A stretch of 64,000 bases of DNA from Youhaiella tibetensis (GTDB lineage: Bacteria > Pseudomonadota > Alphaproteobacteria > Rhizobiales > Devosiaceae): the NCBI RefSeq assembly GCF_008000755.1, contig NZ_CP041690.1, positions 3,225,260 through 3,289,259 of the forward strand. Reading direction: 5' to 3'. The notes beneath the pieces are model-generated. The model did no database searches. It had not been told where the DNA came from and worked only from the letters and a program-made list of their open reading frames with translations. A program made the position numbers and the translations under genes. Positions 9,085 through 16,685 of the stretch are shown here, one piece after another (the stretch's first letter is position 1; every line of letters begins with the position of its first letter).

Positions 9085-9690
9085 ATGGCCAAGCTCTACT
9101 TCTCCTACGCCGCGATGAACGCCGGCAAGTCGACGATCCTGCTCCAGGCGTCCTACAACTACCGCGAGCGCGGCATGAACACGATGCTGTTCACCTCCGC
9201 TCTCTACGCCGAGGATGGGGTCGGCCTCATCTCCTCGCGCCTTGGGGTCAGCAGCGAAGCCGAGCTCTATACGGGGGAAACCGACCTCTTCACCCGCATC
9301 GCCGCCCAGAATCGCGCCACCCCGATCAGTTGCGTTTTCGTGGACGAGGCCCAGTTCCTCACCGCCGACCAGGTCTGGCAACTCGCGCGTGTCGCCGACC
9401 GGCTCAGGATCCCCGTCATGTGCTTCGGGCTGCGCACCGATTTCCAGGGCAAGCTGTTCCCCGGCTCGTCCGAGCTCCTGGCCATCGCCGATGTTCTGCG
9501 CGAAGTGCGTACCATCTGCCATTGCGGCGCCAAGGCCACCATGGTGGTGCGACAAGACGCCGAGGGACATGCGCTGACCAGCGGCGAACAGGTCTCGATT
9601 GAGAAGACGGTCTATGTTTCCCTGTGCCGCCGCCATTGGGAAGAAGAAACCGGCCGATGGCCGCTACCGGGATCCACGCATGACCACTGA
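9085..9690 (+). CDS. tdk: Thymidine kinase, type II
   Basis: 201 aa, cytoplasmic. It phosphorylates thymidine to dTMP in nucleotide salvage. The N-terminus MAKLYFSYAAMNAGKST carries the P-loop (about 10-17) in the form typical of bacterial TK1-like enzymes. VFVDEAQFL near 88 holds the catalytic Glu and the Walker B Asp. The lasso and zinc site are represented by CHCGAKA near 147 and CRRHW near 186. Length agrees with the E. coli enzyme. GGAAGG lies upstream of the ATG at 9085; the longer reading frame from 8917 would cross the terminator. It overlaps the thioesterase gene by 11 bp. Confidence 0.95.
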   Translation: MAKLYFSYAAMNAGKSTILLQASYNYRERGMNTMLFTSALYAEDGVGLISSRLGVSSEAELYTGETDLFTRIAAQNRATPISCVFVDEAQFLTADQVWQLARVADRLRIPVMCFGLRTDFQGKLFPGSSELLAIADVLREVRTICHCGAKATMVVRQDAEGHALTSGEQVSIEKTVYVSLCRRHWEEETGRWPLPGSTHDH

Positions 9691-10078
9691 ACAATCGCCT
9701 GAGCCCCACGGGGCGCTCACCATTCGAACCCTTGCCATGCCGGCGGACACCAACGCGGCCGGAGACATCTTCGGCGGCTGGGTGCTCTCGCAGATGGACA
9801 TTGCCGGCGCCATCGCGGCGGTCGAGCGTGCCGGCGGCCGCGTCGTCACCGTCGCCGTCGAGGCCATGACCTTCATCGCCCCCGTCAAGGTTGGTGACGT
9901 GCTCGAGGTCTTCACCCGCGTCGAGCGCATCGGCACCAGTTCGATCACCATCGCCATGGAGGCCTGGGCCCGCCGCAACCGCATCGGCGGCCATGTCAAG
10001 GTGACCGACGGCAAGTTCGTCTACGTCGCCATGGGCGAAGACGGCCGCAAACGACAGATCCCCCCACCGGCCCAATAA
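9680..10078 (+). CDS. Acyl-CoA thioesterase, hotdog fold (YciA-like)
   Basis: 132 aa, cytoplasmic. Single hotdog domain. The catalytic helix region reads ADTNAAGDIFGGWVLSQMD near residues 22-40, with the Asp of the YciA/BACH type (NAAGDIFGG), and VTVAVEAMTF follows near 58. The family hydrolyses a range of acyl-CoAs. The start at 9680 lies inside the end of tdk, so the two are probably translated in a coupled way. The extended frame starting before 9680 is a shadow of tdk. Confidence 0.9.
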   Translation: MTTEQSPEPHGALTIRTLAMPADTNAAGDIFGGWVLSQMDIAGAIAAVERAGGRVVTVAVEAMTFIAPVKVGDVLEVFTRVERIGTSSITIAMEAWARRNRIGGHVKVTDGKFVYVAMGEDGRKRQIPPPAQ

Positions 10079-10113
10079 CCCGCGCTCCACCCATCTTCCC
10101 CAGCCCAATCCCT

Positions 10114-10136
10114 CCCCGGCGAAAGCCGGGGTCCAG
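10114..10136. repeat. Short palindromic intergenic repeat (CCCCGGC-GAAA-GCCGGGG)
   Basis: A 7-bp perfect stem closed by GAAA, followed by TCCAG, sits between the thioesterase and the convergent sigma-factor gene. A related GGCCGGGGTCCAG block recurs at 52220-52232. Without a T-tract it is a repeat first; it may also help stop both transcripts. Confidence 0.5.
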
Positions 10137-10188
10137 ATTCCGCCGCGCTCCGCAAGAAGACTGGAAGTGGATTGAACCCAGCCCTACC

Positions 10189-11388
10189 TCACCCGATCTC
10201 CCGCAACCTCTGCGCGAGGTACCGCCGCTCCCCCGCCTTCCCGCTCATCTCAAGCGCCCGCTCGATAGCCAGCTTCCCGGCCTGCCGCTCCCCGATCCGC
10301 AGCAGCATCTCGCCCCGCGCCAGGTGCATGGGCCCGTGCCCGGCCAACTGCGCCTCGACATCCGCCAATAGCTCCAGCCCGCGCGCCGCCCCGAACCCCT
10401 CCATCACCGCCACCGCCCGGTTGAGTCGCACGAACGGGGACGGCTGCACCGCCTCCAGCTGCGCATAGAGCCCCGCCACCACGCGCCAGTCCGCCGGCCG
10501 GTCCGCTCGCGCGTGTTCGGCCGCAATGGCCGCCTGCAGGTGATAGGGCCCGCAGAAGCCCTCGCCCTCGATCGCCTCGAGCATGGCGAGCCCCTCGGCG
10601 ATCTCGTCTCTCGCCCAGAGCTTGCGATCCTGGTCCGCCAGCCGCAGCACCATGCCGTTGGCATCGGCCCGCGCCGCCCGCCGCGCGTGTTGCAGCATCA
10701 TCAGCGCCAGCAAAGCCCGGGCCTCCCCGCTCCGTGGCGCCACGTCCACCATCGCCCGGCCCAGCCGCAGGGCCTGCTCGCAGAGGTCCTGCCGCACCAC
10801 CGCATCTTCCTCGCGCGGCGCGTAGCCCTCGGTGAAGATCAGGTAGATGACCGCCAGCGCCCCGGCGATCCGCTCGACCAGTTCCTCCCCTTCCGGTTCG
10901 CGGAACGGTATGCGCGCCGCCCGGATCTTGTCCTTGGCCCGCGTCAGACGCGCCGCCATCGTCGGCACGGGCACGAGAAAGAGGCGCGCGATGGTCTCGG
11001 TCGAAAGGCCCGCCACGGCCCGCAGCGTCAGCGCCACCTGCGCCTCGCGCGAGAGCGCCGGGTGGCAGCACATGAAGATCAGGCCAAGGCGCTCGTCGGG
11101 CAGCATGGCATCGTCCTCGTCCCGGGGTTCGGCGTCCAACCACGCCTGCCGGTGCCGGCGTTCACGCGCCGCTCGCCGCCGCAGCGTGTCCAATCCCTTG
11201 CGGCGGGCCGCCGTCATCAGCCAGCCCGCCGCATTTTCCGGTGGTCCCTGCACCCAGGCCCGGCTCGCAGCGGCGAATGCCTCCTGCAGCGCCTCCTCGG
11301 CCAGGTCCAGGTCGCCGAACTGCTTGGTCAGCAGCGCCAGCAACCGCGCCCAATGCGCGCGATAGGCCTCTGCCAGCGCCGCTTGCAT
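10189..11388 (-). CDS. ECF42-type RNA polymerase sigma factor
   Basis: 399 aa. An N-terminal sigma2/sigma4 pair (about 1-165) includes DLAEEALQEAFAAA, WLMTAARRKGLDTLRRR, and a sigma4 HTH near LSTETIARLFLVPVPTMAARLTRAK. It is fused to a C-terminal helical, TPR-like extension (DUF6596, about 180-399) containing YLIFTEGY and VRLNRAVAV. This architecture and a YCII/DGPF neighbour define the ECF42 group, which has no anti-sigma factor. The ATG at 11388 overlaps the stop of the upstream YCII gene (TGATG); a GTG one codon earlier is also possible. A second ECF42 gene is at 45471. Both loci have kGTCGA-N17-CGWC promoters. Confidence 0.9.
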   Translation of the reverse strand: MQAALAEAYRAHWARLLALLTKQFGDLDLAEEALQEAFAAASRAWVQGPPENAAGWLMTAARRKGLDTLRRRAARERRHRQAWLDAEPRDEDDAMLPDERLGLIFMCCHPALSREAQVALTLRAVAGLSTETIARLFLVPVPTMAARLTRAKDKIRAARIPFREPEGEELVERIAGALAVIYLIFTEGYAPREEDAVVRQDLCEQALRLGRAMVDVAPRSGEARALLALMMLQHARRAARADANGMVLRLADQDRKLWARDEIAEGLAMLEAIEGEGFCGPYHLQAAIAAEHARADRPADWRVVAGLYAQLEAVQPSPFVRLNRAVAVMEGFGAARGLELLADVEAQLAGHGPMHLARGEMLLRIGERQAGKLAIERALEMSGKAGERRYLAQRLREIG

Positions 11389-11729
11389 CACCCCTGATGC
11401 TCCACGACCGGTCGCACCTCGACCGTTCCGGGCAACATCTTGGCGTAGCCCAGCGCCTCGTCCAGGTTCGCCGCTTCGATCAGGTAGAAGCCGCCCAGGT
11501 GCTCGGTCACCTCCGCGTAGGGGCCGTCCGAAATAAGCGACTTGCCCCCTTCGTTGCGCACCGTCGTCGCGCTCGAAGAATGCGCCAGCTCCTCGCCCGC
11601 CACGAAGGCATTCTTCCGGGCCAGTTCCGCCCCGAGCTTTTCGTGCATGGCATACATCTGGCGCCGCTCTTCCTCGCTGGCGTTGACCCAGACACTCTCG
11701 TCACCAACCAGCAGCAATAGGTATTTCAT
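11388..11729 (-). CDS. YCII/DGPF-domain protein
   Basis: 113 aa, a single YCII-related (DGPF) domain. It starts MKYLLLLVGDESVW and carries DGPYAEVTEHLGGFYLIEA near residues 67-85, the local form of the DGPF motif. The family is widespread beside ECF42 sigma factors; its biochemical activity is not established, and the YciI-like fold is a ferredoxin-like barrel. The start at 11729 follows GAGGG. It is first in a two-gene unit with the sigma factor, whose start overlaps its stop. The promoter-like elements at 11780-11806 are 51 bp upstream. Confidence 0.9.
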   Translation of the reverse strand: MKYLLLLVGDESVWVNASEEERRQMYAMHEKLGAELARKNAFVAGEELAHSSSATTVRNEGGKSLISDGPYAEVTEHLGGFYLIEAANLDEALGYAKMLPGTVEVRPVVEHQG

Positions 11730-11779
11730 CTCTGTTTCCCTCGTCTCTTGAAGCGTCCCGTACCCGGGATCGCGCCTAT

Positions 11780-11806
11780 GACGCCGCCCGGCGCGCGGAT
11801 TCGACA
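11780..11806 (-). promoter_or_regulatory. ECF42-type promoter TGTCGA-N17-CGTC
   Basis: On the minus strand TGTCGA (plus 11801-11806) is followed after exactly 17 nt by CGTC (plus 11780-11783), 51 bp before the YCII start codon. TGTCGA at -35 and CGA/TC at -10 is the motif reported for ECF42 sigma factors. Three further matches with the same spacing precede the YCII genes at 44194, 44671 and 45111. Confidence 0.65.
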
Positions 11807-11824
11807 TCGGCTGCGAAATTTCTC

Positions 11825-11851
11825 GTTCATCGTCGTTCAGCAGCCGTTCAT
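11825..11851 (+). promoter_or_regulatory. Triple GTTCAG-type direct repeat upstream of 11963
   Basis: Half-sites GTTCAT (11825), GTTCAG (11835) and GTTCAT (11846) are spaced 10 and 11 bp apart on the same face of the helix, 111 bp before the start codon. The last two have the N5 spacing seen before the SH3-type genes at 13549, 15154 and 23386. Direct repeats with this period are typical of OmpR/PhoB-family regulator sites; the regulator is unknown. Confidence 0.45.
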
Positions 11852-11962
11852 CTAAGCCTGTCTAACTGCGCATCACGAGCGGAAAGCGGCGCGGAACCAA
11901 GCATCCTCGCGCCTCGTTCTGTTCCCGGCTAAACAACTGTCGAAAAAGACGAGGAGCGTCCA

Positions 11963-12640
11963 ATGAAACGTCAGACAGCCAAGCTTTTGCGCACCGCGCT
12001 GGCTGGCCTAGCGATCGCCGCGGCAGGCGTGTTCACGCTGCTGCCGTCGGTCGCTTCGGCGGCCCCGGCGACCGCCACCAGCAACGTCAACGTGCGGTCC
12101 ACCCCGGGTGGAGCCGTCGTGGGCGTCCTCGGTTCGGGCGAACGCGTCGACATGCAGCAATGCCAGGGATCCTGGTGCTATATCGAGGGCCGCAACCTCT
12201 CCGGCTGGGTTTCGTCCAACTACCTGTCCACCGGCCGTGGCGGCGGCGGTCCCCAGGTCATCGGGCCGGCCAATCCCAACCCGAATTTCGGCATTTCCGT
12301 CGGTCCCGGCGGCGTTTCCATCGGTATCGGCCAGCCGCCGGTCCGCCCGATCCCGCCCCGTCCCGGCCCGCGCCCGCCGGCGCCCCGTCCGAGCTTCGGC
12401 GAAGTCTGCTTCTACGAGAACCCGGGCATGCGCGGCCGCAGCTTCTGCGCTGAATCGGGCGACCGCATCGCCCAGCTCGGCCGCTGGGACTCCATGATCG
12501 GCTCGATCGAGAACAGCGATGGCCTGCAGGTTCGCGTCTGCACCCGTCCGAACTTCCGGGGCGATTGCCGCGTCTACACCACCGACGCCTTCAACCTGGG
12601 CCGCTTCGACGGTTCCATCTCCTCGATCCAGGTCTACTAA
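11963..12640 (+). CDS. Exported SH3b plus beta/gamma-crystallin-like protein
   Basis: 225 aa. Signal peptide to about residue 33 (SVASAAPA). A bacterial SH3 domain follows at about 35-90, with ATSNVNVRSTPGG, CQGSWCYIE and GWVSSNYL. A Gly/Pro-rich linker spans about 93-150. A C-terminal domain of about 75 residues (CFYENPGMRGRSFC, then VRVCTRPNFRGDCRVY) has paired cysteines and the F-Y-E-x-x-x-x-x-G spacing of beta/gamma-crystallin or peptidase-inhibitor I36 modules. It is therefore probably secreted or envelope-bound, with SH3b as a possible peptidoglycan binder. Its closest relative here is at 13549. GAGGAG precedes the ATG. It is followed by a terminator at 12668-12699. Confidence 0.87.
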   Translation: MKRQTAKLLRTALAGLAIAAAGVFTLLPSVASAAPATATSNVNVRSTPGGAVVGVLGSGERVDMQQCQGSWCYIEGRNLSGWVSSNYLSTGRGGGGPQVIGPANPNPNFGISVGPGGVSIGIGQPPVRPIPPRPGPRPPAPRPSFGEVCFYENPGMRGRSFCAESGDRIAQLGRWDSMIGSIENSDGLQVRVCTRPNFRGDCRVYTTDAFNLGRFDGSISSIQVY

Positions 12641-12667
12641 GGACCGGTTCGGATCGCACCCTTCCAG

Positions 12668-12699
12668 ACGCCGCGCGGCCCCCGCGCGGCGTTTTCGTT
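12668..12699 (+). terminator. Intrinsic terminator after the first SH3 gene
   Basis: ACGCCGCGCGG (12668-12678) pairs with CCGCGCGGCGT (12682-12692) around a 3-nt loop, followed by TTTCGTTT. Confidence 0.82.
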
Positions 12700-12780
12700 T
12701 GCCCCGCGTCCATTTCGCACTTGGAACCCCCGCCGCCGCGCGCTAGCCTCCCAACACATTGCTGGTTTGGAGCTTTTAGG

Positions 12781-13383
12781 ATGCATCGTCCCGACAGTCT
12801 GTCCCTGACCACCCTGGTGTCCGCCCTGCTGGGCATCATCCTCGCCCTCTTCTCGACCCAGGCCGCCCTTGCCGGCAAGGCCCACCTTTACGGGTCCAAC
12901 GCCTGGACCAACAATGCCGGCGCCCTGCTGAGCGGACCGGGCTCGCCCTATCATCAGGTCGGCAGTGTCGAGGGCGAGATCCGCGTGCTCGTCGATCGCT
13001 GCACCGGCCGCTGGTGCCAGATCAGGGCCGGCAGGCAAGCCGGCTGGTTCCCGCTCGACAGCCTCAATTTCGGCCTGCGTCCGGGCAGCCCGTGGAGCGG
13101 CCCGCGCCTCAACTACCCCTCCGGCGGCCCCGGCATGGTGTGCTTCTATTCCGGCGCCAACTTCTCGGGGGCCAGCTTCTGCTCCCCGCCCGGCACCTAC
13201 GTGCGCGACCTCGCCCTCCTCAATCGCGACAACCAGGTGCGCTCGGTGGAGGTCATCGGCAATACCTCGGCCATCATCTGCCGCGACTTCAAGATGACCA
13301 ACGGCTGCACGCGTATCATCGAGAGCAAGGGCCGGCTCCCCGAGGGCTTTGGCGGCGCCGTGTCCTCCTACCGCGTCTACTGA
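12781..13383 (+). CDS. Exported SH3-like plus crystallin-like protein
   Basis: 200 aa. A signal peptide runs to about AALAGKA (residue 33). The SH3-like part (about 34-90) is diverged, with VLVDRCTGRWCQIRAGRQAGWF in place of the usual SH3b core. The C-terminal module carries CFYSGANFSGASFC near 120 and CRDFKMTNGCTRI near 168, so it shares the two-domain layout of its neighbours. The start at 12781 has GGAGC upstream. Unlike most of its paralogues, no GTTCAG direct repeat was found before it. It ends in the same SSYRVY-type tail as the 13549 product. Confidence 0.85.
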   Translation: MHRPDSLSLTTLVSALLGIILALFSTQAALAGKAHLYGSNAWTNNAGALLSGPGSPYHQVGSVEGEIRVLVDRCTGRWCQIRAGRQAGWFPLDSLNFGLRPGSPWSGPRLNYPSGGPGMVCFYSGANFSGASFCSPPGTYVRDLALLNRDNQVRSVEVIGNTSAIICRDFKMTNGCTRIIESKGRLPEGFGGAVSSYRVY

Positions 13384-13392
13384 TTCCACCGC

Positions 13393-13425
13393 GCCGTCCG
13401 GCCCCGCCGGGCGGCTTCCCGTCTT
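13393..13425 (+). terminator. Intrinsic terminator after the second SH3 gene
   Basis: GCCGTCCGG (13393-13401) pairs with CCGGGCGGC (13407-13415) with one wobble pair and a 5-nt loop. TTCCCGTCTTTT follows. Confidence 0.65.
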
Positions 13426-13460
13426 TTCTGAACGAAATCGGCGGGTCTCCTAAACACCCC

Positions 13461-13477
13461 GTTCAGTGCCGGTTCAG
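13461..13477 (+). promoter_or_regulatory. GTTCAG-N5-GTTCAG direct repeat upstream of 13549
   Basis: GTTCAGTGCCGGTTCAG lies 71 bp before the start codon and is preceded by CCTAAACACC, a block also present before the repeat at 15065. An 11-bp period suggests binding of a dimeric winged-helix regulator on one face of the DNA. Confidence 0.55.
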
Positions 13478-13548
13478 CGGCGCGATGGTTTTTTCTGCCT
13501 CAGGAACGGCGACGCCTAAGTCGCTGCCGCAACAGAGGAAACACCATC

Positions 13549-14163
13549 ATGCTGAACAACAAGCTCACCATCGCGGCTGTCGCCGCTGTCGCCCTCGCCG
13601 GCTCCACCGCCGCTGCCCTTGCCGCTCCCGCCGTGGCCACCGGCAACGTCAACCTGCGCAACGCGCCTGGCGGCGCCAAGATCGGCGTGCTCTATGCCGG
13701 CGAGCAGGTGAACGTGAAGACCTGCCAGGGCTCCTGGTGCTTCGTGCAGCGCCCCGGCCCCGACGGCTGGGTGAGCAAGAACTATCTCGCCATCAAGCAG
13801 GGCAAGAAGCAGGTGCCATTCAATTTCGGCGTCACCATCGGCCCGGATGGCCCGCAGGTTTCGATCGGCGTCGGCAATGGCCAGTTCCCCTTCCCGCACC
13901 CGCCCGCCGCCGCGCCCCGCGCCTGCTTCTTCGAGCACATCAACTACGGCGGCGCCTCCTTCTGCGAAAACCTGGGCACCAGCGAAACCATCATCGATCC
14001 GGCCTGGAACGATCGCATCTCCTCGGTCAAGCTCTATGGCGGCGCCAAGGTCCGCGTCTGCCGCGACATCAACTTCGCCGGTGGCTGCTCGGTCTGGGTG
14101 AGTTCCAAGACCAATGTCGGCGGCGCCTGGAACGACGTGATCTCGTCCTACAAAGTCTACTGA
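13549..14163 (+). CDS. Exported SH3b plus beta/gamma-crystallin-like protein
   Basis: 204 aa. Signal peptide to about residue 26 (AALAAPAVA). The SH3b domain is at about 27-80 (GNVNLRNAPGG, CQGSWCFV, DGWVSKNYL), followed by a short linker. The C-terminal module carries CFFEHINYGGASFC near 125 and VRVCRDINFAGGCSVW near 168. It is closest in layout to the 11963 product. AGAGGAA precedes the ATG, and a GTTCAG direct repeat lies upstream. A palindromic terminator follows at 14190-14213. An envelope or extracellular role is likely; the ligand is unknown. Confidence 0.88.
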   Translation: MLNNKLTIAAVAAVALAGSTAAALAAPAVATGNVNLRNAPGGAKIGVLYAGEQVNVKTCQGSWCFVQRPGPDGWVSKNYLAIKQGKKQVPFNFGVTIGPDGPQVSIGVGNGQFPFPHPPAAAPRACFFEHINYGGASFCENLGTSETIIDPAWNDRISSVKLYGGAKVRVCRDINFAGGCSVWVSSKTNVGGAWNDVISSYKVY

Positions 14164-14189
14164 GCCCCCACATTTGTTCCCCCGCGAGC

Positions 14190-14213
14190 AACGCCGTCCC
14201 ATGGGACGGCGTT
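14190..14213. terminator. Long palindrome after the third SH3 gene
   Basis: AACGCCGTCCC ATGGGACGGCGTT is a perfect 24-bp palindrome (split here by one space for reading). It has no separate loop and only a weak T-rich tail (CTGCTTTTGG), so it is a plausible but not certain terminator. Confidence 0.55.
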
Positions 14214-14301
14214 CTGCTTTTGGCGGGCTCGACAGCGCACGCGCTTGCTGCCAACAATTTACGCGTAGCCAAGACGCAACAGCGTTACTACGGGGGGAAA
14301 C

Positions 14302-15033
14302 ATGTCCGACCACCTGCGTCCAGCCTATGCCAGGCCGACCCGGCTCTCGCGCTGGCTGATCTTCTTTCTTGTGCTGAACCTCCTCGCGGCAGCCGTCGCG
14401 GTGGTCACCGGCTTCCTCGCCCGCCTGCCTCTCGTCCAGCTCCGCCGCGGCAACGCCTCCGATGCCGTCATCTCCGCCGTGCTCGAAACCGAATTCCGCC
14501 ACAACCTCGTCAGCGCCATTCACGGCGTCCTCGGCATCGTGGTGGCAGTGCTGTTCCTCACCTGGGTCTACCGCGTCGCGTGCAACGCCCATGCGCTTGC
14601 CATCAAGCCGATGCGCTTCACCCCCGGCGCCGCCGTCGGCTGGTACTTCGCCCCCATCTTCAATCTCTTCCGCCCCTACCAGGCCATGTTCGAGATCTGG
14701 TCGGTGAGCGCAGACCCGGAAGCGCCCTATCGCAGGCGGCGCACCGACGCGCTGGCGCTCTGGTGGTTCCTGTGGCTGACCACCAACTTCATGTTCAGCG
14801 TCGCCATCGCCATCATGGTGTTCTCGCGCAAGGACGATATCGGCGGCCTGCTGGTCGGCAACGTCTTCCGCCTCGGCGGCGACGCGCTCTCCGTTCCCCT
14901 TGCCCTGGTCATCATGCGCATCGTCTCCCGCCTCAACCGGCTTCAAGCCGCCTACCGCGACCGCCAGCACAGTCACGCCCAGGAGCACGAGGCCGTTCCG
15001 CCGGCCGCCAATACCAACTTCGCCCGCGTCTGA
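14302..15033 (+). CDS. DUF4328 membrane protein
   Basis: 243 aa, inner membrane. Four or five hydrophobic segments are visible (about 18-40, 72-92, 152-175, 190-212). The block WVYRVACNAHAL followed by FTPGAAVGWYFAPIFNLFRPY near 93-130 is the DUF4328 signature. Function unknown. GGGGGGAAAC lies just before the ATG. It sits between two SH3-type genes but lacks their upstream repeat and their signal-peptide layout; co-regulation is therefore not supported. The C-terminal tail of about 30 residues is polar and probably cytoplasmic. Confidence 0.85.
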   Translation: MSDHLRPAYARPTRLSRWLIFFLVLNLLAAAVAVVTGFLARLPLVQLRRGNASDAVISAVLETEFRHNLVSAIHGVLGIVVAVLFLTWVYRVACNAHALAIKPMRFTPGAAVGWYFAPIFNLFRPYQAMFEIWSVSADPEAPYRRRRTDALALWWFLWLTTNFMFSVAIAIMVFSRKDDIGGLLVGNVFRLGGDALSVPLALVIMRIVSRLNRLQAAYRDRQHSHAQEHEAVPPAANTNFARV

Positions 15034-15064
15034 ACCCGGCGCCTGTCGCCGGCCTAAACACCGC

Positions 15065-15081
15065 ATTCAGGCCCGGTTCAG
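15065..15081 (+). promoter_or_regulatory. ATTCAG-N5-GTTCAG direct repeat upstream of 15154
   Basis: ATTCAGGCCCGGTTCAG lies 72 bp before the start codon, at nearly the same distance as the 13461 repeat from its gene. It is preceded by CCTAAACACC. The Shine-Dalgarno regions of the two genes also match (ACAGAGG). Confidence 0.55.
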
Positions 15082-15153
15082 CCGGCCCTTGGCAATCTCG
15101 TCCTCACAAACAGCGGCCCCGTAACCGCTGCCAGGGACACAGAGGTTACCATC

Positions 15154-15525
15154 ATGAACAAGCACTCGATCTCGACGATCCTCGCCGCTGCCGCCTTCGC
15201 GCTGACCTCGGCAGCCGCCTTCGCCGCCCCCGCCGTCGCTACCGGTACCGTCAAGGTTCGCGACGATGCCGGCAACTATGGCAACTGGGTCGACACCCTC
15301 CATGCCGGCGAGCACGTCAACGTCACCGGCTGCAATTACGGCTGGTGCTACATCAAGCATCCCGGCCCCGATGGCTGGGTCAAGCAGAGCCGTCTCGATT
15401 TCGATTACGGCTACGACGACGCCGAGATCGTGGCCGTGACCCCGGTCGAACCCAGCATCGGCTTCGGCATGAATTTCGGCCCGGGCGGCGACGTTTCCTT
15501 CGGCTTCGGTTTCGCCTCCTACTGA
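15154..15525 (+). CDS. Exported SH3b-domain protein
   Basis: 123 aa. A signal peptide runs to about residue 27 (AAFAAPAVA). One SH3b domain follows at about 28-82 (GTVKVRDDAGN, CNYGWCYIKH, DGWVKQSRLDF). The C-terminus is a short Gly/Phe-rich tail with no crystallin-like module. It is a short paralogue of the 13549 product, sharing its promoter architecture (direct repeat, ACAGAGG). A strong terminator follows at 15549-15583. Confidence 0.85.
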   Translation: MNKHSISTILAAAAFALTSAAAFAAPAVATGTVKVRDDAGNYGNWVDTLHAGEHVNVTGCNYGWCYIKHPGPDGWVKQSRLDFDYGYDDAEIVAVTPVEPSIGFGMNFGPGGDVSFGFGFASY

Positions 15526-15548
15526 GCCCGGTCGCCCGCCCCGGCAAA

Positions 15549-15583
15549 GCCACTCCCGCTGCCCCGGGAGTGGCTTTTCTTTT
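15549..15583 (+). terminator. Intrinsic terminator after the fourth SH3 gene
   Basis: GCCACTCCCG (15549-15558) pairs perfectly with CGGGAGTGGC (15565-15574) around a 6-nt loop, followed by TTTTCTTTT. Confidence 0.88.
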
Positions 15584-15681
15584 CTCCAAAATATTCTTCG
15601 TCCATTTGTCGATTACGGCGGGGCCGTCTCGTCGTGTCGGTATCAGGGCCAATTGCCCCGACCGAAAACGAGAGGACGAAA

Positions 15682-16557
15682 ATGCAGATCTCCGCCTTGG
15701 CCGCCGTCGCGGTCGCCGCCATGTTCGCCACGCCCGCCTTCGCCGAGGACCGCACCGGCACGCTGCCGGTCAACGGCCTGGAAATGTATTATGAGATCCA
15801 CGGCGAGGGAGAGCCGCTGGTCCTCATTCACGGCGCCTGGATGAATATCGACACCAACTGGGCCGCGCTCATGCCCACCCTCGCCATGGATCACAAGGTC
15901 ATTGCCCTGGAGATGCAGGGCCACGGCCGCACCACCGATCGCGACACTCCCATCACCTATGAAGGCATGGCCGATGACGTCGCGGCCGCGCTCGATGCCC
16001 TCCAGGTCGAGAAGGCCGACATTTTCGGCTATTCCATGGGCGCCGGCATCGCGCTGCAGCTTGTCATCCGCCATCCCGAAAAGGTCGAGCGGCTCATCGC
16101 AGCCTCGGGCGGCTATTCCACCGACGGTCTCGCTGAAGGTTACGACGCAATGGTCGCCACCATGACGCCGGAAATGTTCGTCGGCACCCCGCTCGAGAGC
16201 GAGTACAAACGCCTCTCGCCCACCCCCGACCATTTCCGCGATTTCGCCGTCAAGATGATCGCCTTCGAGGCCCCGTTCTCCTGGCCGGAATCCGACATCA
16301 AGGCCATCAAGGCGCCCACCCTCCTTATCGGTGGCGACGCCGATATCGTCACGCTCGAGCACCAGGCCTCGCTCTACCGGCTGCTCGGCGGCACCGAGAA
16401 TGGCGATATCAACGGCCTCTCCACCGCGCAGCTGCTCATCCTGCCGGGTACCAGCCATATCGGGGTCTTCTTCAACCCCCTCAACGTGGAGATCATGAAG
16501 CTGGCCGTCCCCGCTTTCCTTTCGGCCGAACTGCCGCCCAAGCCGCCCCAGTTCTAG
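15682..16557 (+). CDS. Exported alpha/beta hydrolase
   Basis: 291 aa. Signal peptide to about residue 22 (PAFAED). The alpha/beta-hydrolase fold is clear: oxyanion HGAW near 52, nucleophile Ser in GYSMGAG near 122, acidic residue in GGDADIVT near 222, and the catalytic His in GTSHIG near 262. The family cleaves esters and related bonds; the substrate is unknown, and export points to an extracellular or periplasmic one. The start at 15682 has GAGAGGA upstream, better than the in-frame GTG at 15634. Confidence 0.88.
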   Translation: MQISALAAVAVAAMFATPAFAEDRTGTLPVNGLEMYYEIHGEGEPLVLIHGAWMNIDTNWAALMPTLAMDHKVIALEMQGHGRTTDRDTPITYEGMADDVAAALDALQVEKADIFGYSMGAGIALQLVIRHPEKVERLIAASGGYSTDGLAEGYDAMVATMTPEMFVGTPLESEYKRLSPTPDHFRDFAVKMIAFEAPFSWPESDIKAIKAPTLLIGGDADIVTLEHQASLYRLLGGTENGDINGLSTAQLLILPGTSHIGVFFNPLNVEIMKLAVPAFLSAELPPKPPQF

Positions 16558-16685
16558 GCGAATCGAGGCGGGATGGGTTTAGCTCTTCCCGCCTCTCCGT
16601 GGCCGTCCGGAGCCGCAGTTCCGCAGGATTTGCCTGTTCACGCCATGCCATGAGTCTTTATGACTTGCAGCACGACGAGGCTCCC

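Noticed and set aside
13014-15794. A 926-codon open frame on the plus strand through the SH3 cluster
   Set aside because: It runs through four genes in another frame, has Arg/Pro-rich low-complexity composition and no start signal; it is a by-product of high-GC codon bias.
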